Source: Brevundimonas aurantiaca
Lineage (GTDB): Bacteria > Pseudomonadota > Alphaproteobacteria > Caulobacterales > Caulobacteraceae
Assembly (NCBI RefSeq): GCF_014199955.1
Contig: NZ_JACHOQ010000015.1
Coordinates: 1 to 34,115 of the forward strand
DNA length: 34,115 bases
Reading direction: 5' to 3'
Shown here: piece by piece, positions 14,405 to 23,102 of the stretch
Position numbering within the stretch: position 1 is the stretch's first letter
Layout: each line of letters begins with the position of its first letter
Made by a program: the position numbers and the translations under genes
The notes under the pieces: generated by a model
Database searches by the model: none
What the model saw: the letters and a program-made list of their open reading frames with translations, nothing else
What the model was told of the DNA's origin: nothing

Positions 14405-15922
14405 ATGTTCGAGGCTCTGAACGAGCGGCTGACAGGCGTTTTCGACCGGATCACCGGCCGCGGCGCCCTGTCCGAAAAGGATGTGGCCGAGGCGATGCGC
14501 GAGGTGCGCGTGGCCCTGCTCGAGGCCGACGTCGCCCTGCCGGTCGTCAAGGAATTCATCGCCTTCGCCACCGAGCGCGCCACCGGCGAAGAGGTCATCC
14601 GTTCGGTCAAGCCCGCCGATCAGGTGGTCAAGATCGTCTATGACGGTCTGATCGAAATGCTGGGCGGCGAAGAGCCGGTCCCGCTGAACACCAACGCCAA
14701 CCCGCCCGCCGTGGTGCTGATGGCCGGCCTTCAGGGCTCGGGCAAGACCACGACCTCGGCCAAGCTGGCGCTGCGCCTGACCAAGTTCGATCGCAAGAAG
14801 GTCATGATGGCCTCGCTGGACACGCGCCGTCCGGCCGCGATGGAGCAGCTGGCCCAGCTGGGCAAACAGATCGAGGTCGCGACCCTGCCCATCGTGGCGG
14901 GCGAAAGCGCGGTCCAGATCACCCGCCGGGCCCTGCAGTCCGCCAAGCTTCAGGGCTTCGACGTCCTGATCCTCGACACCGCCGGCCGCATCACCCTGGA
15001 CGAAGGGCTGATGAACGAGGTGGCCGAGGTCGCCGACATCGCCAAGCCGGTCGAGACCCTGCTGGTCGCCGACAGCCTGACCGGCCAGGACGCCGTCCGC
15101 ACCGCCAAGGCCTTCCATGAGCGCCTGCCCCTGACCGGCCTGGTCCTGACCCGGGCCGACGGCGACGGCCGCGGCGGCGCCATGCTGTCGATGCGCGCCG
15201 TCACCGGCCTGCCGATCAAATATCTGGGCGCCGGCGAAAAGGTCGATGCGCTGGACGTCTTCGACGCCCGCCGCGTCGCCGGCCGCATCCTGGGCCAGGG
15301 GGACATCGTCGCCCTGGTCGAAAAGGCCGCCCAGGACCTGGACCAGGCCAAGGCCGAAAAGATGGCCCGCAAACTGGCCAAGGGCCAGTTCGACCTGGAC
15401 GACCTGGCCGGCCAGCTTCAGCAGATGAAGCGGATGGGCGGGCTGCAGGGCATCATGGGCATGCTGCCCGGCGTGGCCAAGATGAAGGCCCAGATGGCCG
15501 ACAGCGGCGTCGACGACCGGATGATCCTGCGCCAGGAAGCCATCATCTCTTCCATGACCAAGGCCGAGCGCAAGAAGCCCGACCTCTTGAACGCCAGCCG
15601 CAAGAAGCGGATCGCCGCCGGCGCCGGGGTCGAGGTCCAGGACGTCAACCGCGTGCTGAAACAGCACCGCCAGATGGCCGACATGGTCAAACAGATGGCG
15701 CGCGGCGGTCCCAAGAAGATGCAGCAGATGGCCGCCATGCTGGGCGGTCTCGGCGGCGGGGGCGGCGGCCCCGATCTGAACCGACTGAAGGCCCTGGGCG
15801 GCGGCAAGATGGCCGAGCCCTCGGCCGACGAATTGAAAGCCATTCAGGACCGCCTGGCGGGTCTGGGCGGCGGACAACTGCCGGGGGGGCTTCCGGGCCT
15901 GCCTGGCCTTCCCAAGAAATAA
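14405..15922 (+). CDS. ffh: Signal recognition particle protein Ffh
   Basis: 505 residues. N domain (1-90; ALSEKDVAEAMREVRVALLEADV), then the G domain with P-loop GLQGSGKTTT (108-117), LDTRRPAAMEQL, DTAGR and the specificity motif TRAD. The methionine-rich M domain (about 300-505) contains QMKRMGGLQGIMGMLPG and, near its end, glycine-rich loops. Ffh binds SRP RNA and signal sequences and delivers ribosomes to FtsY. The ribosome site GAGG stands six bases before the ATG. rpsP follows after 24 bases. Confidence 0.97.
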   Translation: MFEALNERLTGVFDRITGRGALSEKDVAEAMREVRVALLEADVALPVVKEFIAFATERATGEEVIRSVKPADQVVKIVYDGLIEMLGGEEPVPLNTNANPPAVVLMAGLQGSGKTTTSAKLALRLTKFDRKKVMMASLDTRRPAAMEQLAQLGKQIEVATLPIVAGESAVQITRRALQSAKLQGFDVLILDTAGRITLDEGLMNEVAEVADIAKPVETLLVADSLTGQDAVRTAKAFHERLPLTGLVLTRADGDGRGGAMLSMRAVTGLPIKYLGAGEKVDALDVFDARRVAGRILGQGDIVALVEKAAQDLDQAKAEKMARKLAKGQFDLDDLAGQLQQMKRMGGLQGIMGMLPGVAKMKAQMADSGVDDRMILRQEAIISSMTKAERKKPDLLNASRKKRIAAGAGVEVQDVNRVLKQHRQMADMVKQMARGGPKKMQQMAAMLGGLGGGGGGPDLNRLKALGGGKMAEPSADELKAIQDRLAGLGGGQLPGGLPGLPGLPKK

Positions 15923-15946
15923 CGACTTCCTAGAAAGAGACTTGAA

Positions 15947-16462
15947 ATGCTGAAGATTCGTCTGGCTCGCGGCGGCGCCAAGAAGCGCCCCTACTACCAC
16001 ATCGTCGTCGCCGATTCGCACGCCCCGCGCGACGGCAAGTTCATCGAGAAGGTCGGCTCCTACAACCCGATGCTGCCCAAGGACGGCGCCCAGCCGCGCG
16101 TCGCCCTGAAGGTCGAGCGGATCGCCGAATGGCTCGGCAAGGGCGCCCAGCCGACCGACCGCGTCGCCCGCTTCCTGTCGCAGGACGAGACCCTGGGCGC
16201 CAAGGTGAAGTGGTCGCAGGGCAACAACCCGAACAAGGGCGCCCCCGGCAAGAAGGCGCAGGAGCGCGCCGCCGAACGCGCCCAGCGCGAAGCCGACCGC
16301 CTGGAAGCCGAAGCCGCCGCCAAGGCCGAGGCCGCCGAAGCCGCCGCCCGCGCCAAGGAAGAGGCCGAAGCCGCCAAGAACGCTCCGGCTGCTGAAGAGG
16401 CTCCGGCCGCCGAAGCCGCCGCTGAAGAAGCCCCGGCTGCCGAAGAGACCACCGAGGCCTAA
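15947..16462 (+). CDS. rpsP: 30S ribosomal protein bS16 with long Ala/Glu tail
   Basis: 171 residues, about twice the basic bS16. The core is residues 1-85: [20 protein letters not shown], the conserved [11 protein letters not shown], and the W of [20 protein letters not shown]. From about residue 95 comes a basic stretch and then a low-complexity tail of Ala, Glu and Pro. Such tails occur in alphaproteobacterial S16 proteins. It lies in the classical ffh-rpsP-rimM order, separated from rimM by palindromic repeats. Confidence 0.96.
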   Translation: MLKIRLARGGAKKRPYYHIVVADSHAPRDGKFIEKVGSYNPMLPKDGAQPRVALKVERIAEWLGKGAQPTDRVARFLSQDETLGAKVKWSQGNNPNKGAPGKKAQERAAERAQREADRLEAEAAAKAEAAEAAARAKEEAEAAKNAPAAEEAPAAEAAAEEAPAAEETTEA

Positions 16463-16470
16463 GTGGCCGA

Positions 16471-16622
16471 CCCTCTCCCGCTTGCGGGAGAGGTGGCCCG
16501 GCGTTCGCGCAGCGAACCAGGGTCGGAGAGGGAAGTCTTTCTTTCAAGAGGAAGACTTCCCCCATCGTCAGGCGTGTCGCTTGCGCGCCACGACCTGACA
16601 CTTCCCCCGCAAGCGGGGGAAG
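16471..16622. repeat. Palindromic intergenic repeats between rpsP and rimM
   Basis: Two strong palindromes bracket the region: CTCTCCCGCTTGCGGGAGAG at about 16473-16492, and a 22-base one at 16601-16622 whose core is CCCCCGCAAGCGGGGG. An internal inverted pair GAAGTCTT/AAGACTTC lies between them. The left element continues as GGTGGCCCGGCG...GGTCGGAGAGGG, resembling the repeats at 32706 and 33953. It probably folds in the rpsP-rimM mRNA. Confidence 0.75.
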
Positions 16623-16637
16623 GTCTTGAGGATCCGA

Positions 16638-17165
16638 ATGTCGAAAGACTCCAGACTCATCCTCGTCGGCCAGATCGGCGGCGGTTTCGGGGTGCGGGGC
16701 GAGGTGCGGGTGACCGCCTTCACCGCCGATCCCCTGGCCCTGACCGCCTATGGTCCGCTGCTGCGCGCAGACGGCACGGTGGCCCTGACCCTGACCTCGA
16801 CCCGGCCCGACAAGAACGGCGTCGTCGGCCGGGCCAAGGAGGTCGCCACCAAGGAACAGGCCGACGCCCTGCGCGGCCTGAAACTCTACGTCCCCCGCGA
16901 CCGCTTCCCCGAGCCGGAGGAGGACGAATTCTATCTCGCCGACCTGATCGGCCTGGAGGTCCGCGACATCGCCGGCGCCGTCATGGGCTCGGTCAAGTCG
17001 GTTCAGAATTTCGGCGCCGACGACATGCTGGAGATCGCCCCCGCGACCGGCGGCCCGACCTGGTATCTGCCCTTCACCAAGGAAGCGACGCCCGAGCTGC
17101 GGCTTTCCGAAGGCTGGCTGACCGCCGTGCCCCCGACCGAAGTCGGCGAGCGCGAGCCGGACTGA
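16638..17165 (+). CDS. rimM: Ribosome maturation factor RimM
   Basis: 175 residues from the ATG at 16638, which has GAGG upstream; a TTG at 16626 adds four residues. The N-terminal domain opens LILVGQIGGGFGVRGEVRV, and the PRC-barrel domain carries EFYLADLIGLEV and VQNFGADDMLEI, ending LPFTKEATPEL. RimM assists assembly of the 30S head by binding uS19. trmD and rplS, which usually follow, are absent; a glutathione transferase comes next. Confidence 0.94.
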   Translation: MSKDSRLILVGQIGGGFGVRGEVRVTAFTADPLALTAYGPLLRADGTVALTLTSTRPDKNGVVGRAKEVATKEQADALRGLKLYVPRDRFPEPEEDEFYLADLIGLEVRDIAGAVMGSVKSVQNFGADDMLEIAPATGGPTWYLPFTKEATPELRLSEGWLTAVPPTEVGEREPD

Positions 17166-17241
17166 GGTATTCGCGCCCAAGGGTGTTGCGAATGGCGCGG
17201 CGGGCGCCGACATAGGCCTATCGCAAAGCCGAGGCCTCTCC

Positions 17242-17958
17242 ATGACCGACCTGTCCGCCTTCCCGATCACCACCCGCTGGCCGGCCCAGCATCCCGATCG
17301 GCTCCAGCTCTATTCCCTGCCCACGCCCAATGGGGTGAAGGTCTCCATCATGCTGGAGGAGATCGGCCTGGCCTATGAGCCGCACCTGATCGACATCATG
17401 GCCAATGAGACCTGGGGGCCGGAATATCTGTCGCTGAACCCCAACGGCAAGATCCCGGCCATCCTCGATCCGGACGGCCCGAACGGTCAGCCCTTGGCCC
17501 TGTTCGAATCCGGCGCCATCCTGATCTATCTGGCGGAGAAGACAGGCCAACTGCTCTCGAGCGATCCCGCCACACGGTACGAGACGATCCAGTGGATCAT
17601 GTTCCAGATGGGGGCGATCGGTCCCATGTTCGGCCAGCTGGGCTTCTTCCACAAGTTCGCCGGCAAGGACTATGAGGACAAGCGTCCGCGCGACCGTTAC
17701 GTCGCCGAAAGCCGCCGCCTGCTGGGCGTGCTGGAGACGCGGCTTGCCAATGAGGGCGGAGAACCCCGCGACTGGATCATGGGCGACTATTCCATCGCCG
17801 ATGTCGCCACCCTCGGCTGGGTCCGCAATCTGATCGGCTTCTATGAGGCGGGCGAGATCGTGGGCTTTGCGGACTTCCCCCGCGTCGCAGCCTGGCTGGA
17901 GCGCGGCCTGGCCCGTCCTGCGGTGCAGCGCGGTCTGAACATCCCAGCGCGGAACTAG
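17242..17958 (+). CDS. Glutathione S-transferase, YghU/Nu-class-like
   Basis: 238 residues. The thioredoxin-like N-domain (about 20-105) has YSLPTPNGVKVSIMLEEIGL, NPNGKIPAI with the cis-proline, and ESGAILIYLAEKTG for glutathione gamma-glutamyl binding. The helical C-domain includes GPMFGQLGFFHKFA and IMGDYSIADVATLGWV. The TPNG motif and QLGFFHKFA are typical of the YghU/YfcG disulfide-bond oxidoreductase group. The stop overlaps that of the convergent transporter gene in a shared CTAG. Confidence 0.9.
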   Translation: MTDLSAFPITTRWPAQHPDRLQLYSLPTPNGVKVSIMLEEIGLAYEPHLIDIMANETWGPEYLSLNPNGKIPAILDPDGPNGQPLALFESGAILIYLAEKTGQLLSSDPATRYETIQWIMFQMGAIGPMFGQLGFFHKFAGKDYEDKRPRDRYVAESRRLLGVLETRLANEGGEPRDWIMGDYSIADVATLGWVRNLIGFYEAGEIVGFADFPRVAAWLERGLARPAVQRGLNIPARN

Positions 17959-19136
17959 GCGCGACGGAGCAGGCGGCCCGCGCCCAGGGCCGCAAATCCG
18001 ACGACCAGCCCCCAGAAGGCCGATCCCACCCCGAACAGGGCCAGCCCCGAGGCCGTCGCCGCAAAGGTCAGGACGGCGGCTTCGCGCGAGGGCGCATCGG
18101 CCGTCAGGCTCTGCAAGGCGCCGCTCAGGGGGGCGATCAGGGCCAGGCCCGTCACGGCCGCCAGCACGGCCGGGGGCATGGCGATGAACAGGCCCGCCAG
18201 CGGCGCGGCGAACAGGGCCACGATGAGGTAGAAGCCGCCGTAGATCACCCCGACGATCCAGCGTCGGCCCGCATCCGGATGGGCGTCAGGGCCGGTGCAG
18301 ATCGCCGCCGTGATGGCCGCCAGATTGACCCCATGCGCGCCGAACGGCGCGGCGATCAGGCTGGCGATCCCGGTCGACAGGATCAGCCGATTGGCCGGCG
18401 GCGGATAGCCCGCGCTCTGCAACACCACCAGTCCCGGCAGGTTCTGCGCCGCCAGGGTCACCAGAAACAGCGGAAAGCCCAGGCTGACCGCCGCCTTCCA
18501 GTCGAAGGCGGGGGCGACGGGCTCCAGATGGCCGAACAGGCCGGTTCCCGCAGGAAGCGCCAACTGCCCCCGCATAGCCAGCACCGCAAACGCCGCCGCC
18601 AGCACGGCGGGCAGGGCCCAGCTCGGCCAAAGCCGCCGCAAGACCAGAAAGACCGCGATCAGGCCCACGACCAGAACCGCCTCGTCCGGCACGACCTTGA
18701 ACAGTCGCATCACGAAGGGCAGCAGCACGCCCGCCAGCATGGCCGAGGCGATGGCCGACGGGATCCGCCCCGCCAGCCGTCCCAGGGCCGGGATCAGGCC
18801 GGTCAGGATCATCAGCAGGGCGGCAAAGACGAAGGCGCCGACCGCCGTCGCCCACGACAGCCCCAGCGTCGAAGCGGCCAGCAGGGCCGCGCCCGGCGTG
18901 GACCAGGCCAGGACCACGGGGATTTTCAGCCGCCAGCTCAAGAGGGCGCCGGGAACGCCGATGGCCAGGCAGAGCGCAGTCACCATGGAGCCGATCTGGC
19001 CGGCGTCCGCGCCCAGGGCCTGCCCCGCCTGAACCACCAGGGCCACGGTCCCGCCGAAGCCGATCACCGTGGCGACGGCCGCCGAAGAAAAGGCGGAGGC
19101 GGGCGGGGCGCGCATGGAAAAGGCCGGAGCAGTCAT
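17955..19136 (-). CDS. BenE-type (benzoate/H+ symporter family) membrane transporter
   Basis: About 393 residues with some ten to twelve hydrophobic helices, of the BenE family in the NCS2-like superfamily. Clear elements are VIGFGGTVALVVQAGQALGA, LSWRLKIPVVLAWSTPGAAL and, later, APFGAHGVNLAAITAAICTG. BenE proteins import benzoate with protons, but no benzoate genes are nearby, so the substrate is open. Start choice is awkward: ATG 19136 lies in the loop of the fabI terminator hairpin, ATG 19115 is just after its T tract, and TTG 19163 is before it. Confidence 0.82.
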   Translation of the reverse strand: MTAPAFSMRAPPASAFSSAAVATVIGFGGTVALVVQAGQALGADAGQIGSMVTALCLAIGVPGALLSWRLKIPVVLAWSTPGAALLAASTLGLSWATAVGAFVFAALLMILTGLIPALGRLAGRIPSAIASAMLAGVLLPFVMRLFKVVPDEAVLVVGLIAVFLVLRRLWPSWALPAVLAAAFAVLAMRGQLALPAGTGLFGHLEPVAPAFDWKAAVSLGFPLFLVTLAAQNLPGLVVLQSAGYPPPANRLILSTGIASLIAAPFGAHGVNLAAITAAICTGPDAHPDAGRRWIVGVIYGGFYLIVALFAAPLAGLFIAMPPAVLAAVTGLALIAPLSGALQSLTADAPSREAAVLTFAATASGLALFGVGSAFWGLVVGFAALGAGRLLRRA

Positions 19137-19145
19137 GCTCCGGCC
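19118..19145 (-). terminator. Rho-independent terminator after fabI
   Basis: On the minus strand GGCCGGAGC, a six-base loop ATGACT and GCTCCGGCC are followed by TTTT. The stem is nine GC-rich pairs, 34 bases past the fabI stop. Confidence 0.8.
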
Positions 19146-19178
19146 CTTAAACCGTCGCCTCAAGGGGCGGAAGCGGGA

Positions 19179-20000
19179 TCAGCCTTCGAAGTCTTCCGGC
19201 AGACCCACGGCGTGGAAGCCGGCGTCCACATGGACCACCTCGCCCGTGGTCGAGCGACCCAGGTCCGAGCACAGCCACAGGGCGGCGCCGGCGACGCCCT
19301 CCATCGAGGTCTCTTCCTTGATCAGGGAGAACTGGGCGCTCTTGGAGTGCAGGCCGCGCCCGCCCGAGATTCCGGCCAGCGACAGGGTGCGCATGGCCCC
19401 GGCCGAAATGGCGTTGACGCGGATGTTCTTGGGCCCCAGGTCGCGCGCGATATAGCGGGTCGCCGCCTCCAGCGCCGCCTTGGCCACGCCCATGGTGTTG
19501 TAGTTCGGAATGACCCGTTCGGACCCCAGATAGGTCAGGGTGATCAGGCTGCCGCCGTTCGGCATCAGCTTGGCGGCGCGACGCGACACGTCCACGAAGC
19601 TGAAGGCCGAGATGTTCAGGGCCAGAAGGAAGCTGTCGCGGGTGGTGTTGTCGACGAAACTGCCCTTCAGCTCGTCCTTGTTGGCGAAGGCCACCGAGTG
19701 GACGACGAAGTCGATCGTGCCGAAGGTCTTTTCCAGCTCGGCGAAGGCGGCGTCCATCGAGGCGTCGTCGGTGACGTCGGCCGGGATCAGCAGCTTGGCG
19801 CCGACGCTCTCGGCCAGAGGGCGCACGCGACGCTCCAGGCTCTCGCCCAGATAGGTGAAGGCCAGTTCGGCGCCCTGGGCCGCCAGCTGCGAGGCGATGC
19901 CCCAGGCGATCGAACTCGAATTGGCCACCCCCATGATCAGGCCCTTCTTGCCCTTCATGAGGTCGCCGGTCGGCATGTCCCAGCCTTCGGATGTGGCCAT
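19179..20000 (-). CDS. fabI: Enoyl-[acyl-carrier-protein] reductase (NADH) FabI
   Basis: 273 residues of the SDR superfamily. The cofactor loop GVANSSSIAWG (about 24-34) and the divergent catalytic pair Tyr-x6-Lys in NYNTMGVAKAALE are those of FabI, preceded by TLTYLGSERVIPN. The substrate-binding loop AGAMRTLSLAGI and the C-terminal TTGEVVHVDAG(F/Y) complete the match. It performs the last step of each fatty acid elongation cycle and is the target of triclosan-type inhibitors. AGGAGA precedes the ATG by six bases. It ends in a strong terminator. Confidence 0.96.
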   Translation of the reverse strand: MATSEGWDMPTGDLMKGKKGLIMGVANSSSIAWGIASQLAAQGAELAFTYLGESLERRVRPLAESVGAKLLIPADVTDDASMDAAFAELEKTFGTIDFVVHSVAFANKDELKGSFVDNTTRDSFLLALNISAFSFVDVSRRAAKLMPNGGSLITLTYLGSERVIPNYNTMGVAKAALEAATRYIARDLGPKNIRVNAISAGAMRTLSLAGISGGRGLHSKSAQFSLIKEETSMEGVAGAALWLCSDLGRSTTGEVVHVDAGFHAVGLPEDFEG

Positions 20001-20033
20001 GGTTCGTCTCCTGATGATTTGCCGGGAGGGTTA

Positions 20034-20063
20034 GCAGGGGTCGGCGCGAACCGGAACCCCTGC
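20034..20063. other. Hairpin between galU and fabI
   Basis: GCAGGGGT (20034-20041) pairs with ACCCCTGC (20056-20063). There is no T tract on either side, so it may be a Rho-type or weak terminator of galU. Confidence 0.4.
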
Positions 20064-20077
20064 CGCCTTCCCTTGCG

Positions 20078-20956
20078 TCACAGCAGGGCCGAAACCGCCG
20101 CCCGCGCAGCCTCGCCCAGGTCTGGGCGCTTCAGGGCCAGGGCGACGTTTGCGCGCAACAGGCCGATCTTGTCGCCGCAGTCGTGGGTCACGCCTTCGTA
20201 TTCGACGGCGGTGAAGACCTGGGTCGCCATCAGTCGGGCCATGGCGTCGGTCAGCTGGATCTCATTGCCGGCGCCGCGTTCCTGGGTGGCCAGCAGGTCG
20301 AAGATTTCCGGCTGCAGGATGTAGCGGCCCGAGATCGACAGGTTCGACGGCGCCGTCCCTTGGGTCGGCTTCTCGACCATGCCCTTCATGGTGATGCGGC
20401 GGCCGTCGCGGCCGGCCGGATCGACGATGCCGTATTTGTGGGTCTCGCTCTCGGGCACGGCCTCGACGCCGATCAGATTGCCGCCGACCTCCTCGTAGGC
20501 CTCAAGCAACTGCTTTAAGGCGCCGGGTTGTCCATCCACGATGACGTCAGGCAGAAGGACGGCGAAAGGCTCATGCCCGATGATGTCGCGGGCGCACCAG
20601 ACCGCGTGGCCCAGCCCCTTGGGCTGCATCTGGCGGGTAAAGCTCATCTCGCCGGCCGAGGCCAGTTCGGCGTTCATCATTTCCAGGATGTCGGTCTTGC
20701 CCTTGGCCTGCAGTTGAGCCTCAAGCTCGATCTGGTGATCGAAATAGTCCTCGATCGCTCCCTTGGAGCGGCCGGTGACGAAGACGATGTGTTCGATCCC
20801 CGCCTCTCGGGCCTCTTCGACGATGTAGGAGAGGATCGGCCGATCGACGACGTTCAGCAGTTCCTTGGGGGTCGTCTTGGTGCCGGGCAGAACCCGGGTG
20901 CCGAGGCCCGCGACGGGCAGAACGGCCTTGCGCAGACGCGCGGGCGTGGTGGTCAT
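20078..20956 (-). CDS. galU: UTP-glucose-1-phosphate uridylyltransferase GalU
   Basis: 292 residues from ATG 20956; a TTG three bases upstream is an alternative. Motifs are the nucleotide-binding LPVAGLGTRVLPGTKTTPKE, VDRPILSYIVEEAREAGI, FVTGRSKGAIEDYFD, the metal-site region AVLLPDVIVDG and VEKPTQGTAPSN. It makes UDP-glucose for polysaccharide and envelope synthesis. It lies between fabI and the pstS-like gene on the same strand, with hairpins on both sides, so it is probably transcribed alone. Confidence 0.96.
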   Translation of the reverse strand: MTTTPARLRKAVLPVAGLGTRVLPGTKTTPKELLNVVDRPILSYIVEEAREAGIEHIVFVTGRSKGAIEDYFDHQIELEAQLQAKGKTDILEMMNAELASAGEMSFTRQMQPKGLGHAVWCARDIIGHEPFAVLLPDVIVDGQPGALKQLLEAYEEVGGNLIGVEAVPESETHKYGIVDPAGRDGRRITMKGMVEKPTQGTAPSNLSISGRYILQPEIFDLLATQERGAGNEIQLTDAMARLMATQVFTAVEYEGVTHDCGDKIGLLRANVALALKRPDLGEAARAAVSALL

Positions 20957-20975
20957 CAATGAATCCTGACAGCTA

Positions 20976-21021
20976 TCCCGCCCCTCTTAGCCGGTGCGGG
21001 CCGGCGAAAGAAGGGGCGGGA
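20976..21021. other. Hairpin downstream of the pstS-like gene
   Basis: TCCCGCCCCT (20976-20985) pairs with AGGGGCGGGA (21012-21021), with further GC pairing inside. No T tract follows. It probably marks the 3' end of the phn operon transcript. Confidence 0.45.
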
Positions 21022-21038
21022 CGGCGGTCGGTTCCGCC

Positions 21039-22109
21039 TCAGCCGGCGGGACGCTGCATCGGGGTCAGGGCCGTAGCCGCGGCGCGCTGGGCCTGGAGCT
21101 GGTCTTCCGGCAGCGGGATCAGGCCGCGGTCGGCCAGATAGCCGCCCTTGCCCGCCGCGCCTTCCGACAGGAACTCCTGAATGAACTGCTGCAGGCCGGG
21201 GATGACGCCGATATGGGCCTTCTTCACATAGATGTAGAGGCTGCGCGACAGCGGATATTCCCCGCTGGCGATGGTTTCGGCATTGGGCGTGACGCCGTCG
21301 ATGGTCTCGGGCTTCACCGTGTCCAGGTTCTGTTCCAGGAAGGAATAGCCGAACACGCCCAGCGATCCGGGCGTGCGGCTCAGGGTCTGGACGATGGCGT
21401 TGTCGTTCTCGCCCGAATCGATCCAGGCGCCGTCTTCACGCAGGGTGTGGGCCAGGGCTTCGAACCGGTTCTTGTCGGCCTTTTCCACGGCGGCGGTCGC
21501 AGGAACCAGCTTGGCGCCGGGGGTCATGCCCAGCTCCAGGAAGGCGTCGCGCGTGCCCGAGGTGGGCGGCGGGCCATAGACCTGGATGCGCTGGTTCGGC
21601 AGGCCCTTGTTGACCTCGTTCCAGGTCTTGGCCGGGTTGGCGACGAACTGACCGTCGGCGCCCGGCACTTCCTTGGCCAGACCCTCATACAGGTCGTTCA
21701 GTTCGAAGTTGAAGCTGTTTCCGTTGCGGGCGGTGGCGATGACAATGCCGTCGAAGCCGATCTTCAGTTCGACGATGTCGGTCACGCCGTTCTTCTGGCA
21801 CAGGTCGAACTCGGACGCCTTCATCGGGCGCGAGGCGTTGGCGATGTCGGGCGTGGTCGGGCCGACGCCCTGGCAGAAGGCCTGAATGCCGCCGCCGGTG
21901 CCCAGGGATTCAACGCGGGGCGCGGCGCCGCCTGAGGTGCGGGCGAAGTTCTCAGCCACGCGGGTGGCGAAGGGGAAGACGGTCGAGGAGCCGGCCGCCC
22001 AGATGCCGGAGCGGGCGCTGGAGGCGCCGCCGCCGGTTCCGCCGTCGCCGCAGGCCGCCAGGGCCAGAAGGGCGGCGGCCGCCGTCGTCAGTTTCAGTGT
22101 GCGGATCAT
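21039..22109 (-). CDS. pstS: PstS-like phosphate-binding lipoprotein
   Basis: 356 residues. A lipoprotein signal (LKLTTAAAALLALAAC, cleavage before Cys20) is followed by a low-complexity linker and the PstS-like binding fold: GSSTVFPFATRVAENF, SLGTGGGIQAFCQGVG, DIANASRPM, YGPPPTSGTRDAFLELG and LGVFGYSF. The GSSTV and TSGTRD loops are those that hydrogen-bond phosphate. It is the last gene after phnC-phnD-phnE on the minus strand, 87 bases from phnE, and has no pstCAB of its own here. It may feed the neighbouring permease or a distant Pst system. Confidence 0.88.
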   Translation of the reverse strand: MIRTLKLTTAAAALLALAACGDGGTGGGASSARSGIWAAGSSTVFPFATRVAENFARTSGGAAPRVESLGTGGGIQAFCQGVGPTTPDIANASRPMKASEFDLCQKNGVTDIVELKIGFDGIVIATARNGNSFNFELNDLYEGLAKEVPGADGQFVANPAKTWNEVNKGLPNQRIQVYGPPPTSGTRDAFLELGMTPGAKLVPATAAVEKADKNRFEALAHTLREDGAWIDSGENDNAIVQTLSRTPGSLGVFGYSFLEQNLDTVKPETIDGVTPNAETIASGEYPLSRSLYIYVKKAHIGVIPGLQQFIQEFLSEGAAGKGGYLADRGLIPLPEDQLQAQRAAATALTPMQRPAG

Positions 22110-22196
22110 CGTGCGCTCTCCCTGAGCATCGGTTTGGCGACGGTTAGACCAGAGGATTGTGAAGGTTTTTCCGGCAATGAGCGCGAGGTCGGGGCC

Positions 22197-23102
22197 TTAG
22201 AGCAGGCGCTTGCGCATCACCTGGGACAGGGTGTCGATCAGGGTCACGGCGACCACGATGACGATGGCGATGGCGGCGACGCGGCTGTAGTCGAAGGCCT
22301 GGATGCTTTCGAACAGGGTCTGGCCGATGCCGCCCGCGCCGATCAGGCCCAGCACCGTGGCCGCCCGGCTGTTGGACTCGAACCGGTACAGGGCGAAGGA
22401 GGTCCACAGGGGCGCCACCTGGGGGAAGACGCCCCAGACGATCTCGTGCAGCTTGCCGGCGCCGGTGGCGCGCACCCCCTCGACGGGCCCCTTGTCGATC
22501 GACTCGACCGCTTCGGAAAACAGCTTGGCCAGGACGCCGCCGGTGTTCAGCGCAAGCGCCAGCACCCCCGCCAGCGGGCCCAGGCCGACGGCGACGATGA
22601 ACAGGGTGGCGATCACCAGGTCGGGGATCGAGCGCAGCAGGTCCATGACCCGGCGAACGATGAAGACCATCCAGCCCGGCGCGATGTTGCGCGACGCCAT
22701 CAGGCTGAGCGGCAGGGCCAGGAAGACGGCCAGGAAGGTGCCCCACAGGGCGATCTGCACCGTCAGCCACATCTGACCCGCCAGGCTGGCGGTCGGCTGG
22801 GTGAAGACATGGGTGAAGGCGGTCCAGAAGTCCCCGGGCGGAAAGATGGCGCCCCAGTCGGGCCGCAGCAGATCCGCCCCATAGGTCGAGATGTTCGACG
22901 AGCCCGAGAAGAGCCGGCCGATGTTCTGCATGTCCACCTTGCCGAAGCTGGCGATCAGGATGATCGCCAGACCGCCCCACAGCATCAGGTCGAACAGGGT
23001 TGAGGACAGGGGCTTCTTCGGCGCGGCGGGAACGGCGTCCGGGGCCAGGCCGCCGCGGGCGGCCTTGTCGGCGGCGGCAATCTCGGCGGCGGCGTCGGTC
23101 AA
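22197..23102 (-). CDS. phnE: Phosphonate/phosphate ABC transporter permease PhnE
   Basis: 301 residues, binding-protein-dependent permease. After a polar N-terminus comes one helix (LFDLMLWGGLAIILIAS), a periplasmic stretch, and then the MetI-like core TVQIALWGTFLAVFLALPLSL, MDLLRSIPDLVIATLFIVAVGLGPLAGVLALAL, with the EAA loop EGVRATGAGKLHEIVWGVFPQ contacting the ATPase. The ATG overlaps the phnD stop (ATGA, 23099-23102). Confidence 0.93.
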   Translation of the reverse strand: MTDAAAEIAAADKAARGGLAPDAVPAAPKKPLSSTLFDLMLWGGLAIILIASFGKVDMQNIGRLFSGSSNISTYGADLLRPDWGAIFPPGDFWTAFTHVFTQPTASLAGQMWLTVQIALWGTFLAVFLALPLSLMASRNIAPGWMVFIVRRVMDLLRSIPDLVIATLFIVAVGLGPLAGVLALALNTGGVLAKLFSEAVESIDKGPVEGVRATGAGKLHEIVWGVFPQVAPLWTSFALYRFESNSRAATVLGLIGAGGIGQTLFESIQAFDYSRVAAIAIVIVVAVTLIDTLSQVMRKRLL

